NCBI GenBank assembly: GCA_023091735.1
Contig: JALKBU010000081.1
Coordinates: forward strand, 1-64,000
Origin: Trichomonas tenax
Taxonomy: Eukaryota; Parabasalia; Trichomonadida; Trichomonadidae
Reading direction: 5' to 3'
Length of the DNA: 64,000 nt
The notes under the pieces: model-generated
Seen by the model: only the letters and a program-made list of their open reading frames with translations
What the model was told of the DNA's origin: nothing
Databases searched by the model: none
Shown here: one piece after another, positions 19,340 through 30,300 of the stretch
How the letters are laid out: each line of letters begins with the position of its first letter
Position numbering within the stretch: position 1 is the stretch's first letter
Translations under genes and position numbers: made by a program

Positions 19340-20353
19340 TTATTCAATATCAGAATCAGTGCAATCGCTTATAGGACGAAGAATGTGCGACTTCACCTTT
19401 ACTTGAGTTTTCGATTTTGCTTTGTTACAATTATTTTGTTGAAGATCTGTAGAATTTTGTTCATCAGAATCTTCTGAATAAATATCGCTAGCATACAAAT
19501 CCATCAATCTTTTCAATTGACCATAATCAACACTATCTGAATCCGAATTCATTTTTGAATTTTGAGGTACACGACATTTTTTGGTTGTTTCAGCTATAAA
19601 ATCATCGTTGCTATTTACTACATTTGAATTAATGCCAGTTCTATTCTTTTGAAGTAATCTTGTGACAATTACTGAATCTTTTTCCAAATCTTCTTCAAAC
19701 AATTTATTTTCCGCCATTTCTATAGACCTTTGAACAACAGCTTCAACAAAGCAATCGTGAATTGAATCAGAACTTTCTTCATCGCTTTTGATATTTTTAA
19801 TTGAAATCTTTCTTTTAAGTTGCCTATCACTACATTTATCTACCGATTCTTCCTCATCGAAAGAATCCGAATAATCATTTTGTATTTCTTCTGAATAAGA
19901 TGTATCTGAGTAAGAGTCCTCTTCCATTGAATCTTCTTCCTCATAATCAGAAGTGGATTCTATTTTGAATAGGACTGGCTTATTTACAGGATTATGATTT
20001 GTGCTTCTCTTTGAGTAATAATATCCTCTTAGAAGTTTTTCATTTTGCTTTATTATGTCATTGTCATGTGCAAAAGTTTGAGCATTACTGGTTTGAGATG
20101 AAGATATTTTGGATTTTGGAGTTTTTTGTTTTTCGTTGCAAAACTTTCGATATACATTCTTATATTCTGGTTCTTTGGTGTGTGAGCCCGGACTGACTTT
20201 GAGGGCTTTCGTTTTTGAAAAATTACGCGATTTATATTTGAAATCTTCTTCATTATCATTTGAGTAGCAATGATATCTGTTAGGTCTACTGAGAGCATCT
20301 CTGAATTCCTGAATTTTCGCTTTTAGATCTTGTATTTGAGAACAAATATTCAT
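19340..20353 (-). CDS. acidic, serine-rich disordered protein (337 aa)
   Basis: No family recognised. A short N-terminal amphipathic helix (CSQIQDLKAKIQEFRDALS) is followed by a basic region (about 40-125). Strongly acidic D/S/E tracts follow, including YSDTSYSEEIQNDYSDSFDE and SDSDSVDY. A middle helix (HDCFVEAVVQRSIEMAENKL) may be a folded segment. Many S/T-D/E sites suggest CK2-type phosphorylation. The ATG is preceded at 15 bases by the palindrome AACGTT, as for other starts here. There is no signal or membrane segment. A nuclear or cytoskeletal linker is possible; the function is unknown. Confidence 0.6.
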   Translation of the reverse strand: MNICSQIQDLKAKIQEFRDALSRPNRYHCYSNDNEEDFKYKSRNFSKTKALKVSPGSHTKEPEYKNVYRKFCNEKQKTPKSKISSSQTSNAQTFAHDNDIIKQNEKLLRGYYYSKRSTNHNPVNKPVLFKIESTSDYEEEDSMEEDSYSDTSYSEEIQNDYSDSFDEEESVDKCSDRQLKRKISIKNIKSDEESSDSIHDCFVEAVVQRSIEMAENKLFEEDLEKDSVIVTRLLQKNRTGINSNVVNSNDDFIAETTKKCRVPQNSKMNSDSDSVDYGQLKRLMDLYASDIYSEDSDEQNSTDLQQNNCNKAKSKTQVKVKSHILRPISDCTDSDIE

Positions 20354-20775
20354 CCTTGTATAAATTTAAACGTTCATCAGAAGTGTTTCAACTCCCTATT
20401 TTGGCTCCTGACTGTTTCCAAGCTACCAAATACAAGAATGATACTTGAAATAGCTCAGAGATGGACATATTTATATATACATTAAAATACTTCCTATCTT
20501 GCCAAGTTATTAGATATAATATAACTCTATTTTTGATTGATATCATGAATAATCATAATATGGTAGTGCTATCCAATCTATGATATTAGATATATATAAA
20601 CTTTAGATTAGAATAGCTTATGTATTGATATTGTCAATCAATTCAACAAAATTTATTATATTAAAAGGAATTAAACATCTACAAGTTATACACAAGATAC
20701 AGCACTGCTTATTTCCACATTAATATTGTAATTTAGGTGAAGCTTAAATATTGACTATTTATAATTCGACGCAAA

Positions 20776-20877
20776 GTCTACAACAAATGGGCCTGTCTTC
20801 GAGTAACCATGCGGCTAAGGACATGCAAAGACATAGTTCGCTGTGATTCCTCGAAGACAGGCTTGTTTGTCGTAGAT
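20776..20877. repeat. long hairpin 1 (28-bp arms)
   Basis: Arm A (20776-20803; contains GCCTGTCTTCGAG) pairs with arm B (about 20849-20876; contains CTCGAAGACAGGC) with about four mismatches. The loop is about 45 bases. It lies in a gene-free stretch upstream of the acidic orphan. It could be a structured RNA or small-RNA precursor, or a tiny inverted-repeat element. Confidence 0.6.
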
Positions 20878-20913
20878 TTTGATTTCGATAATTTGCATCA
20901 GAAGGCAAATGAA

Positions 20914-20983
20914 TCTATTTTCGAGGAATCATGAGCCATTTGGCACGAGAAGGCTATAAACTTCTTGGTTCCTCGAAGATAGA
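20914..20983. repeat. long hairpin 2, same stem core
   Basis: TCTATTTTCGAGGAATCA (20914-20931) pairs with TGGTTCCTCGAAGATAGA (20966-20983) at 16 of 18 positions. The 34-base loop contains a nested AGAAG/CTTCT pair. The stem core TTCCTCGAAGA is shared with hairpin 1, only 37 bases away, so the two look like related tandem structures. Confidence 0.6.
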
Positions 20984-21435
20984 CTGCTTAAGTATTGGTT
21001 CCACCTCATGCAGTGCACAGATACTCAAAATGACTTTTCTTTTGGACTTTTAATGTTCAGTCTTTTTTTATTATATTCTTGATAAGCAGTATCTAGCAAA
21101 TATTATTACTCTGTTTTGAGTTTGTGTTTTATCCTTCTATTCCATTCATAAACAGGGCATTTATTTCATTCAATAACACAATTCAAAGAGCCTTCTGGAA
21201 GATTTAATGAATGAATCACAAAGGATTTCCTCTCCTAATCAGAAATACCCCAACATTTCTTCTAAGAAGAATTCCACATCGTCATGGGGGCTACGGTCCA
21301 TTAACACCAAGAAGCCTAGATCATTTTCGTGTGCATTTTAGATTATAAGCACAATATTCAATGTTATTATCATAATAAGATTAAATGATATAAATTATCC
21401 TTTACTTTATGGTAAGTAATTATGCAGGGAAGATC
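20984..21435. other. intergenic, no gene seen
   Basis: Spacer downstream of the uridine-phosphorylase-like gene. No convincing frame or RNA gene. Confidence 0.4.
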
Positions 21436-22299
21436 TCACTGCATTTCTCCAAGCTTTTCAAGAACTACTGCTGCAACCTCTAATTGACGCTTCAGAAGTT
21501 CTTCAGATGAAAGGACATGGCCGTCCATATCAGCAGAAACGACAGAAACTGCGCCAGTTTTGATATTCTTTTGGAATTCGCGCAAAGCTGTCCAGTAGAG
21601 CATATATGTATCCATTTCGAATGTAGATATTGGGCCACACTTCTCGTTAAGTTTATTATAGAGTTTGTCTGCTCTGAAGTCGAACGAACCAAGTCCACCG
21701 CTCTTTGGTGTGGGTGCGTTGATACCAGAAACGAAAGATGGGTTAGAGGCAACACGGCCTTCCTGATTTGGAATACCAGCTTTAATGAGTCCCTCAGCAA
21801 GAGACTTGAATACGGTTTCATCTGCTTTAACTGGCTTTGCATAGATTGTGTATGGGCAATCGTTGTCTGGTGTGAAGTTCTCATAATCAATTTCGAATGC
21901 AACAGCATCCTTAACATTGATCGCTGTGCCAAGTGGGATGCCTGTTGGAGATGGAGCCTCACCAATCTGGATGAATGTAAGCTTGCCTTGCGTGATTGCA
22001 CGAACTTCACGGAGAAGGAAATCAAGCATGGCAAAGCCAATTCCAAAAGCAATAATTGTTACTCTCTTGCCTTTGTACATACCTGTGTACGTATGATAGC
22101 CACGGTTGGATGGCCTGAAGAAGACCTCGCCCTCTAACAGCTTAGAAATCTCCTTTGCAAGATTGTAACATGAGCAAAGAAGGAATTCATTTGCAATTTC
22201 TGATCCCTTACAACCATAGTGGTATGGGCGGCCTTCTGCATCCATAGGAACTGAGTTTCCACCAGTGCAAGAACCAACGTGTGTGATATCTTGAGTCAT
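21436..22299 (-). CDS. uridine phosphorylase-like nucleoside phosphorylase
   Basis: The family reversibly cleaves nucleosides with phosphate to base and (deoxy)ribose-1-phosphate. Trichomonads cannot make pyrimidines or purines de novo, so salvage enzymes like this matter. The 287-residue length is near the family norm. Features of the PNP/UDP family are a glycine-rich VTIIAFGIGFAMLDFLLRE segment (about 80-98), FIQIGEAPSPTGIPLGTAI (about 114-132; phosphate/ribose loop), and FEMDTYMLYW (about 218-227; equivalent to the IEMESS substrate-binding helix). It resembles eukaryotic-type uridine phosphorylase more than bacterial PNP, but specificity is not proven. Upstream of the ATG the coding strand reads TATCGTAACTCATCGTTTTCA, with a TATCGT element known from Myb-regulated trichomonad promoters and an Inr-like TCA. 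The codon choice looks more GC-rich than in the orphans, as in a highly expressed gene. Confidence 0.8.
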   Translation of the reverse strand: MTQDITHVGSCTGGNSVPMDAEGRPYHYGCKGSEIANEFLLCSCYNLAKEISKLLEGEVFFRPSNRGYHTYTGMYKGKRVTIIAFGIGFAMLDFLLREVRAITQGKLTFIQIGEAPSPTGIPLGTAINVKDAVAFEIDYENFTPDNDCPYTIYAKPVKADETVFKSLAEGLIKAGIPNQEGRVASNPSFVSGINAPTPKSGGLGSFDFRADKLYNKLNEKCGPISTFEMDTYMLYWTALREFQKNIKTGAVSVVSADMDGHVLSSEELLKRQLEVAAVVLEKLGEMQ

Positions 22300-22825
22300 T
22301 GAAAACGATGAGTTACGATAGCCGGGTGTGAGCCCCTAATTTGAGGGTTTCATTAGATTGGACTTTATCGGAATAAAGTAGTTTAACGGAATTAAGTAAC
22401 CTTTTTCCGGACAAACTCAATTAGGAATAACCGCCGGAATTTGTCATTGGAATAATGGAGTTTATCCGATTTGCCATAAATAAATGGGTGAGATCGAAAA
22501 ATTCTTAATTTATTTGTACTGTCGTTTTGAGATATTCGAACCGAAATTATGCTGCTTTTAGCATTATATGAGTATAAGTTTATAGATTGTGTCAAAGCAA
22601 ATCACATGCACACAATTTACTGAAACATTATTCAACGTTATTTCAAAACGATTTTCATTATGCTAATGTACTTATTCATATTTCCATTTTTCATAAAAAG
22701 TTTAAAAAATTTTTTTGAAGTGATCAGATCTTGTATAGAAATGGCATCAGTGCAATGATAGCTTATTATCGTTTTGCTTGAGACTTTTTATATAAATTTA
22801 TGAAAATGAATTTCGTTTTTTGTTA
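22300..22825. other. intergenic, upstream of the phosphorylase gene
   Basis: About 525 bases of AT-rich DNA with no convincing gene. The first 35 bases hold the promoter-like elements of the phosphorylase gene. Confidence 0.4.
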
Positions 22826-24168
22826 CCCAGTTTCACAATACTTTAGCCGCAGGTCTAAAGCAGGGGGTGTCAGGAATTTTGATTAAAGTTTGGTTGTTCG
22901 AAACAGCCCTGGTGCGTTTTTTCCTTTTTTGAGTCACCTTTCTGTAGACAAGATTTTTAGTGTCACTATTGAATAAAAATGGTGAATGTTGAAATTATGT
23001 TGTAGTGGTTTAGTTAATGCTAAAGGTTATATATGTCATTGGTTCGACTCCTGGAAACCCTTTTTATTTTTTTCTTTTTCTTTTTGTCGTAAAAAATTAT
23101 ATTTTAAATTCCATGAAATGCATTATATATAAGATATACATGGTATAGTGATGTCAAAAAATACCATATCCTGCTCATCCGGACGGAAATTTATATATTG
23201 AAATTTATTATTAGTTCATTTATCATGCTTTTAATTGAATATCATTTTTCCATAGTTAGTGGATACTATTTATATTATTAGTTAGAAAGACTCAAATATG
23301 CAGAAAAAATTTCTCTGATGAAAACAAAAGATTTATTGTTTCAAACATTTAAGAGGGACAAAACAAAATCCAAATAATGACTTGGATTTTATAATTATTA
23401 CATAATGAGTGCTGATTGAACAAATCGTTTAAATAAGCATTTTCAATTTTTTTCATTCATTTTTGAAAAACTTTAAATTAAGGAGTATTACATAGTGAAA
23501 ATGTTCTACATTATGAAAATATTTAATTTCAAATACTACCCAATGAATTACATTAAAGTTTTTACTCAGATCTGATATGATAATTTATTTATATATTGCT
23601 TTAGTAGTTATAATTAAGCAGATGATTCCTTGTATGATACTAATAACAATGAGAGAATTAAATTTATATGAATAAGCGTAATCATCATTATTTTGTTAAA
23701 ATCATCAGTAAAATTTCAACGTTTTGTTGAATTTGATTGATGTTCTTTGTATGGAGGTGCTAGTATTCGCCTGTATTTTGCGATTCTGCACTCAAATATG
23801 AGAAATTATTGTTTTTCATGATTGAATAATTTTGGACCTAAAATTGTTAACGGTATGATAGTATTTTTATTACAGAATTGGATAGTGTATACAATTTATT
23901 TGGAGAAATTGAAGTCAAATTTAATGATCATCGTATGAATTTCTGAGATACGAAGAAATTACGTAATTTATGAGCTGATTTTTTGAAGTTTATTGGTACT
24001 CATGTATTGCATGGTATGTGTTAATTCATGCGGAAAAGCCTCAGTTTGCAGTTTACATATGAGTTCGGGGTAAACAGCGTTGAACCATCCATTAAAAAAT
24101 GAATCTGACAATATGACATGTAAACACCCAAAAAGGCAGGGGAGTGGCTAAAGTATTGTGAAACTGGG
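22826..24168. mobile_element. 1.34-kb Tc1/mariner-like element with perfect 23-bp TIRs, no transposase
   Basis: The terminal 23 bases beginning CCCAGTTTCACA (22826-22848) are repeated as an exact inverted copy at 24146-24168. Both ends are flanked by TA (22824-22825 and 24169-24170), the target duplication of Tc1/mariner elements. Inside there is no frame longer than a few dozen codons, so this is a non-autonomous or gutted copy. It contains a tRNA-like stretch (about 23003-23075) and, near the right end, a TGACATGTAAAC motif (about 24111-24129). Superfamily call rests on TIR and TA only. Confidence 0.75.
23003..23075 (+). other. tRNA-like stretch with A-box, B-box and T-run
   Basis: TAGTGGTTTAG (23003-23013) resembles an A-box and GGTTCGACTCC (23041-23051) matches the B-box consensus. 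A run of T follows from 23061. The acceptor arms do not pair (the 3' AAACCC has no partner), so it is not a functional tRNA. It may be a pol III promoter remnant, as in SINEs. Confidence 0.4.
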
Positions 24169-24366
24169 TATTTCATAATAGCAGATATTTCAAAAACAAA
24201 GGATATTCTGATGGGATGTTATCGAGGATTTAGCTGACCTGGTACATTTTGAAGAAATTTTTGTTATTAAAGTAATTAAACGAAAGTGTTATATTTTAAA
24301 ATAGTAGTTCAATTAATAATACTAATTTAATATAAATCTATAAAACTTTATTAAAAATATATAACA

Positions 24367-27300
24367 TTATTGAGATGCATTGGCTAAATCGAACCACTGC
24401 CTGAGGGCATCAGATAGTCTCTCAGGTAATGCTGTTGGATCTCTTATAAGTACATAGAATGGGAATGGGAAGTCATCAAGATACCTCTTGAAAATTCCCT
24501 TTCCATTCTCGAATGTATATGACTTCATATCTAATATACTGCTTCTGTCCTTTGTCTGGCTGTCGATGATGACAAAGACAATCAGAAGCTTTCGTAACTG
24601 TGCTTGGATAATTAGTTCTCTAACTCTATCCTTATTGGAGAACATACCATCAGAAATGATGAAACAAAGTTGCATTGCATTGCCTTTGTTCTCGCTTTCA
24701 AAGTAGTTGACTGTTTTCTCTAATAACTTATCGATTGTGGTTGATTGCTCGTCAAAACTGAAAGCGTTGATCATTGCAGCTCCAGACTCTTCACTCCATT
24801 GAGCGCCGAGTTTGTGAACAATCTTTGCATCTTCTCCGAATCTTGTGACACAAAGGTCACCGATTCCGAGTAATGTTAAAGCTTGTGTGATTAAGCAAAC
24901 GGATTTGATAGCAAGAGCACCTGTTCTCCCTGCCATTGAAGCGCTGTTATCAATAGCAAGCATAACCTGATAATTTCTTTGATCGGGTTGAACTCTTCTC
25001 ATCCAGATCTTGTCTTTTCTGAATCCTGAAGCAATGAATGGAATGATCTTGCGCATGTTCAATCTCTTACCGATTCTGAAGTCACCCTTCATCTTAGAAG
25101 CAACCGTTGCTTCTAATACAAGCCTCAGTTGTTCGCATAATTCAGCAGCGCTATCATGAGTATCGTTCACTTCAGCAAGCCATTGAGAACGGGCGTCTTC
25201 AGTCGCAGCGTTATTCTCTAGCATTGTAATTGACTCTGTGTTGATTTTGGTTGTTTCTCCTTCAACTGTCTTAAAGTTCATTGATGTTCTGTCAGCACTT
25301 TCTTCATTTTCTTCCCTCTGAAGAGGTTCTAAGAATTCGCCTTCTTCTTGTTCACCTGGAGCTGCAGCCTTATTGTCTTCATCATTCTTGTTTTCGTCCT
25401 CTTCTGGTCTATCTGGTATTTCTTGAGCATCTTCTGCTGGAAGAACGACACCTTCTGTTCCATCTTCATCTCTTTGTCCTCCTTCATCGCCATCCTGGAC
25501 GTCACCTTCTAATATCTTCTTCTGAACAATTTCGAGCTGTTTCTCAATTTTTTGCATTTGTTTTTCTTGGATCTTTTCTTCAGTGGCTTCTTCTTCTTCA
25601 TTTTCAGCTTTGTCTTCGCCACCTTCGCCATCATCGCCGGCGCCCTTGGATTCTCCTTTACCGCCACCTTCGATGTCTTCCTGCTCATTGTTGTCTTCCT
25701 CCTCGGCATTTGCTTTATCTTGAGCTGTCTTTCCTTCAAAGAGATCTGGCTCTTCTTCGATATCAGGTGGTCTTTCTTCGATGACGTTTTCATTAGTTTC
25801 TTCTTCCTCGGCATCTGGATTTCCTTCGAGCATTCTATCATCGTCTTCAGGCATTTCAATCTTTTCGGGCTCTTCATCCCACTGAGCGGCGTCACTCTCA
25901 AATTCGTCTTCTTGCTCACTCATTGAGATTTCACCGGATTGCTTGTCATCTTCCTCTGGTGGGTTGTCTGATATTTCATCTGGCTCTTCCTCTGGAGGCT
26001 CTTGATCTTGAACGGTGTTTTCTTTTGTTGTTTCTTTCTCGATGTCTGCTTCTTTATCAGCCCTGCTAGTGTCATCTGTAGCGTTTCTTTCGTTGACATT
26101 CTCTCCATCCTTTGTTTCGCCCATCTCATCGTCCATCTGTTCCTCTTCTTCATGAGCTGAAACATCAGGGGCATCTTCTGGCATATCTGGTTCAACTTCG
26201 AAACCACCTTCTCTGTCAACTTCATCCTCATCCTGCTTGTCTTCGTTAGTGTTGACATTATCACCAAGAAGTTGATCTTCATCCTCAATTTCATTTGTAA
26301 TATCTTGCTCACCAACACCTTCACCAAGACCGACACCATCCTGACCTTCTTCCTGCTTTGGCTCATCATCCTTGTTATTTTCATCACTCTCTCCGTAGCC
26401 GTCTAACATAGCAACGAGAATTTGCTTCATGATAGCAACAACAAACCTTGCATGACCAAGATGTGTCTGGAGCTTCTCAGAATCAACCTTGTGTTCTGAA
26501 GGTGGAACAAATCCATCATATGACTGAATTGTTGGGATTGCACGATCGATGAACATTAAAATAGACATATGTACATAGTTTCTATCCAACATATCTCTGA
26601 TTTGCTTCAAGACTTTAACAGCATCGTATATTGGTAATGGAGTTAATTTAGCATATGATTCTAAAACGGCAACTTTCTCAGAAACTGCGCTGTTCTCGTC
26701 AATTATTGAGAATGATTTGAGAATTGTGATAACTTGGTTGTAAACAAACAAAGGTCCATCGACATATAGTGTTGGCTCAACAGAGAGTTCCTTGCGCTGA
26801 TGGATAAGTTTGATGATAAGGTTCTCGCAGAATCCCTTGTAGTACTCGCTTTCTTCTGGCCTGATGTCAAGATGGCATTCTGGTGCAAGTTTTCTGACCT
26901 TTGTCAATAATGAAAGTGCTTGACCGAACAGGTCATTTACTGCTGTGAACTGTTCACCATAAAGTGTTGGATTCAAGAATAGATGGAGTGGAGAAGAGTT
27001 GTCATGCCTGTCCTGGTTATTATCTGCCTGAACATCGAGTTCTGTGTTGGCATAAATTCTGGCATTGTAGATTCTGATTCTGATCTTTTCGTTTTGATTG
27101 AAGAGTTGATCTGTAATTTCATCAATTGGTGTATTTCTTGAATGAGGAACTCCTTGTTGTCTGATCAATGTTTCTGTAAATTGATCGATCATCAATCTGA
27201 AGATTGGTTTGATGATTTCCATGTGCTCCTGGCAGTATTTGTTCAGCTGACGCTTAATTGTGTCGATCTTGAGCATATGCTTCTTGTCAGAATCTGTATC

Positions 27301-30300
27301 CCACTTCTGAAGAGACATATATTCTTTCATCTTCTTGTCAAGAGGAATAAGCTCTTGAGCGATATATTGTTCAATAATTGGTAAGTAAGCACGGAATTTG
27401 GTAACTAAGTTGATCAACATTGTGAAAACTCTGTCACCGATGACATATCTCTTCGAATATAGAGCAAATGCCTCAAGCAAGTCAAGATTTGTCTTAAGTA
27501 CGCCAACGCTTGAAGTGTCAATGAAATCAACGACTAAAGCGAAGAAGTCTCCAATATTTTCTTCATCTGTTCTGAGGAACTGCTCTAATATTGTGTAGAA
27601 TGATCTGCCGACATTCTGCTGTAATCTTGTTCTTCTGTTCTCGAATAAAATCTTCCAAGATTCTAATCTCATCTGAAGCCACTTATTAGCAAGCTTGACT
27701 AATGGAACTAAAACTGGACCAAAGTCTCTGTCCTTGTACTGCCATGTTCTGATTTCGTTCATTAGTATTTCAAGATTGTTGAGGAACTCGATCAATGGTA
27801 AGTTTGTTGGCATATTAAGGAGGACATTGGCTGACTTGACAATGATACGGAGCTGTTCGTGGCCTGGATATCTCTTCCAAACTTCGGTGACCAGCTCAAC
27901 GACTTTGTAAACTACCTTTGCAAGTTCTTCTAAATCTGATGCAGAAGACTTCTGATATATGTTAATATTGCGCTCGTTCTTTGTCTTCTTATTTGTCATT
28001 CTGTGCAGGATTAATGGGAGATAAAGAAGGTCTGATTCGAATGATGTGGATTCTGGCTGAAGTGACTTGACTTGCTTGTAAAACATGTCGAGAAGTTTGT
28101 CAGTTGAAATCTCAGTTGGCTTAAGCATTGAATCAACGAAGTTCTTTGTAATAACATTAAGCACATCCTTCTTCTCCTTCGAGAAAAGTTCTTCAATCTG
28201 TCTCTCCTGCTTTTCTTCTTCAGAAATTGTTGAGTAGTCTGGAGCAAGTTCTGGGAAATTCATTTCAATATCTGGATGAACAACCTCTGAAGTGTGACCG
28301 ATTACAGAGAATGTTAATGCGGTGTTCAAGTCGTTGGTAGAGGCAAATAGTGTAGATAATAAGTCCTTGGCTGTGAATGGGAATGGTAGTTGAATCATAT
28401 CCTGTGGATGTGATAATGTTAAACCGAATGAAACTTCTCTAAGTGTTGTGACAATTGGAACTGTGATATCTCTATAGAGAGGGAATTGCCTTAATAATGA
28501 TGTAGCTGATTCGTCAATAGACTTTGCTATTTCAGATGATGCACCTGCTTTAACAACTCCACCTATTCTTTCGATGATTGACTTGACCTTAGCAAACTCG
28601 TCTGTTGTGCCACGATATTTCGATTTCTGCATCGATTTCTTGTTGATTGCACCGAGTTCGTTGATTTCCTGGTCGTAGGCTTGGCAAATCGTACTGTTTT
28701 CGTTTCCGATTCTCGACTTCATGATATCTGATGTAACTTCACGCTCCATTTCTAGTTCTGCTTTGAGTTTGTCTGAAAGATTGGCAACAACCATATGATA
28801 ATATGAGTCATCAACTTCAGAAAGTGGTGAAATCAAGTTCCACTTGTTCAAAGCAAATTGCATAAATGAATAATCGAAATCATTAGCATCAACAGGTGGA
28901 ATTCCAAGTTTTTCGGCCTCCTTGTTGCAAAGGGCTGTGAGTCTGAAGATTACATCGCGTTCGTGAACAGCTGGAATCTTCTTCAACAAGTTGTAGAGTG
29001 ATGTTGTGAGTTCCTTGTTATGTGCTGTCTCTAAAAGGCTTGGATTAGTGCCAAGGACTGTTGAAACAGCTGGTAAACCAGGACCAGTCAAGGCCTTATT
29101 GGACATATGGAAGACAATTTCAAACAATGCAAATACTAAATCTGTGAAAGAGTGTGTCTTGTTATAGCTGTCGATAACAGCAATAATATCAAGCATCACT
29201 GCATATGTCTTTGGCAATTTGATTGGATTTCCACTCAAGATGCAATCAATGACATGTAAGAAGACTGAATGCAATGAGATTTCTTGGAGATGCTCGCTTG
29301 GGAATGGAGTGGACAGCTGAACAGTAATTGGCTGGATTCTCTTTTCACTCATTTCTTCTATCTCATCCATGAAAGTTAAAACTATCTCCTTTGGAAGAGC
29401 ACAGTTCTTCAAGTTCTGTAAAATAGAAGAAAGATCTTCACAGTGGACTTGTGACTGGATTAACTTAGATAATAATTGTACAATGCTGGATGTTTGGTTG
29501 TAGAAACCAGCATCACTTTGCTGTAATAAGTTCTGCCAGTATTTGTTAATCTCTTTCCATAAGTTGAACGCTTGAGCAGTCTTGAATGTGAACGGTTCGC
29601 CAATAGCATATCTAGCATGCTTAGCTGCCTTTGCACTTTGTGGAACCAAAATATTTGCAACTTGATCCAAGTGTGGAATTTCGAGGCTTCCGCGCTTAAA
29701 GAGAGCTCTTATGAATCTCAGTATTGGTAACGAATTTTCTCTTGTTCTATTTAAGTAATCTATGACTCTCAATGGAAGCAAGTGATACTGAGAGACTTGA
29801 TCATTATCGGCTGCATTCTTAACCATTGATATAAATTCATTGTAAAGCGCTGGGATTAATGTTGAAAGTTCCATCTGAATCTGAACAGAGGAAACGTCAT
29901 TGATGTCATTGGCATCCAAATTCAAAGTCATTAGCAAGTACAAAGCAGTAAATGTTAAAGATTCTTGAGGGTCTGGCCACAATGTTTTATCCAATGGAAG
30001 ATCTTCAACATAATGAGCAAGTTCAAAGTTTCTTAAGGCTTGCATAATGAATGAAACTTTAGGCCACTGCTCAGCGAAGATACATCTTGCATCCAAGTCG
30101 CCTTGCCTTGTACTGCCAGCAAAGAATTTGATTGCAGCATTATTCTCGGCATTAATCTGCATCAAGTATGAAGCGTCATAAAAGATTGTTTGCATTGTTG
30201 AGTTTGTAACTGGTCTAAAAATGTATGTTGAGAGAACCTTGTCTGCAGAAGCAAAGCTTGTCAAAGACGAATTTGATCTTGTCATTGACTTGCTTTCGTC

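Noticed and set aside
25281..26387. Long open frames opposite the acidic region of midasin
   Set aside because: They are shadows of the E/D-rich midasin linker; the composition is low-complexity and the true frame is on the minus strand.
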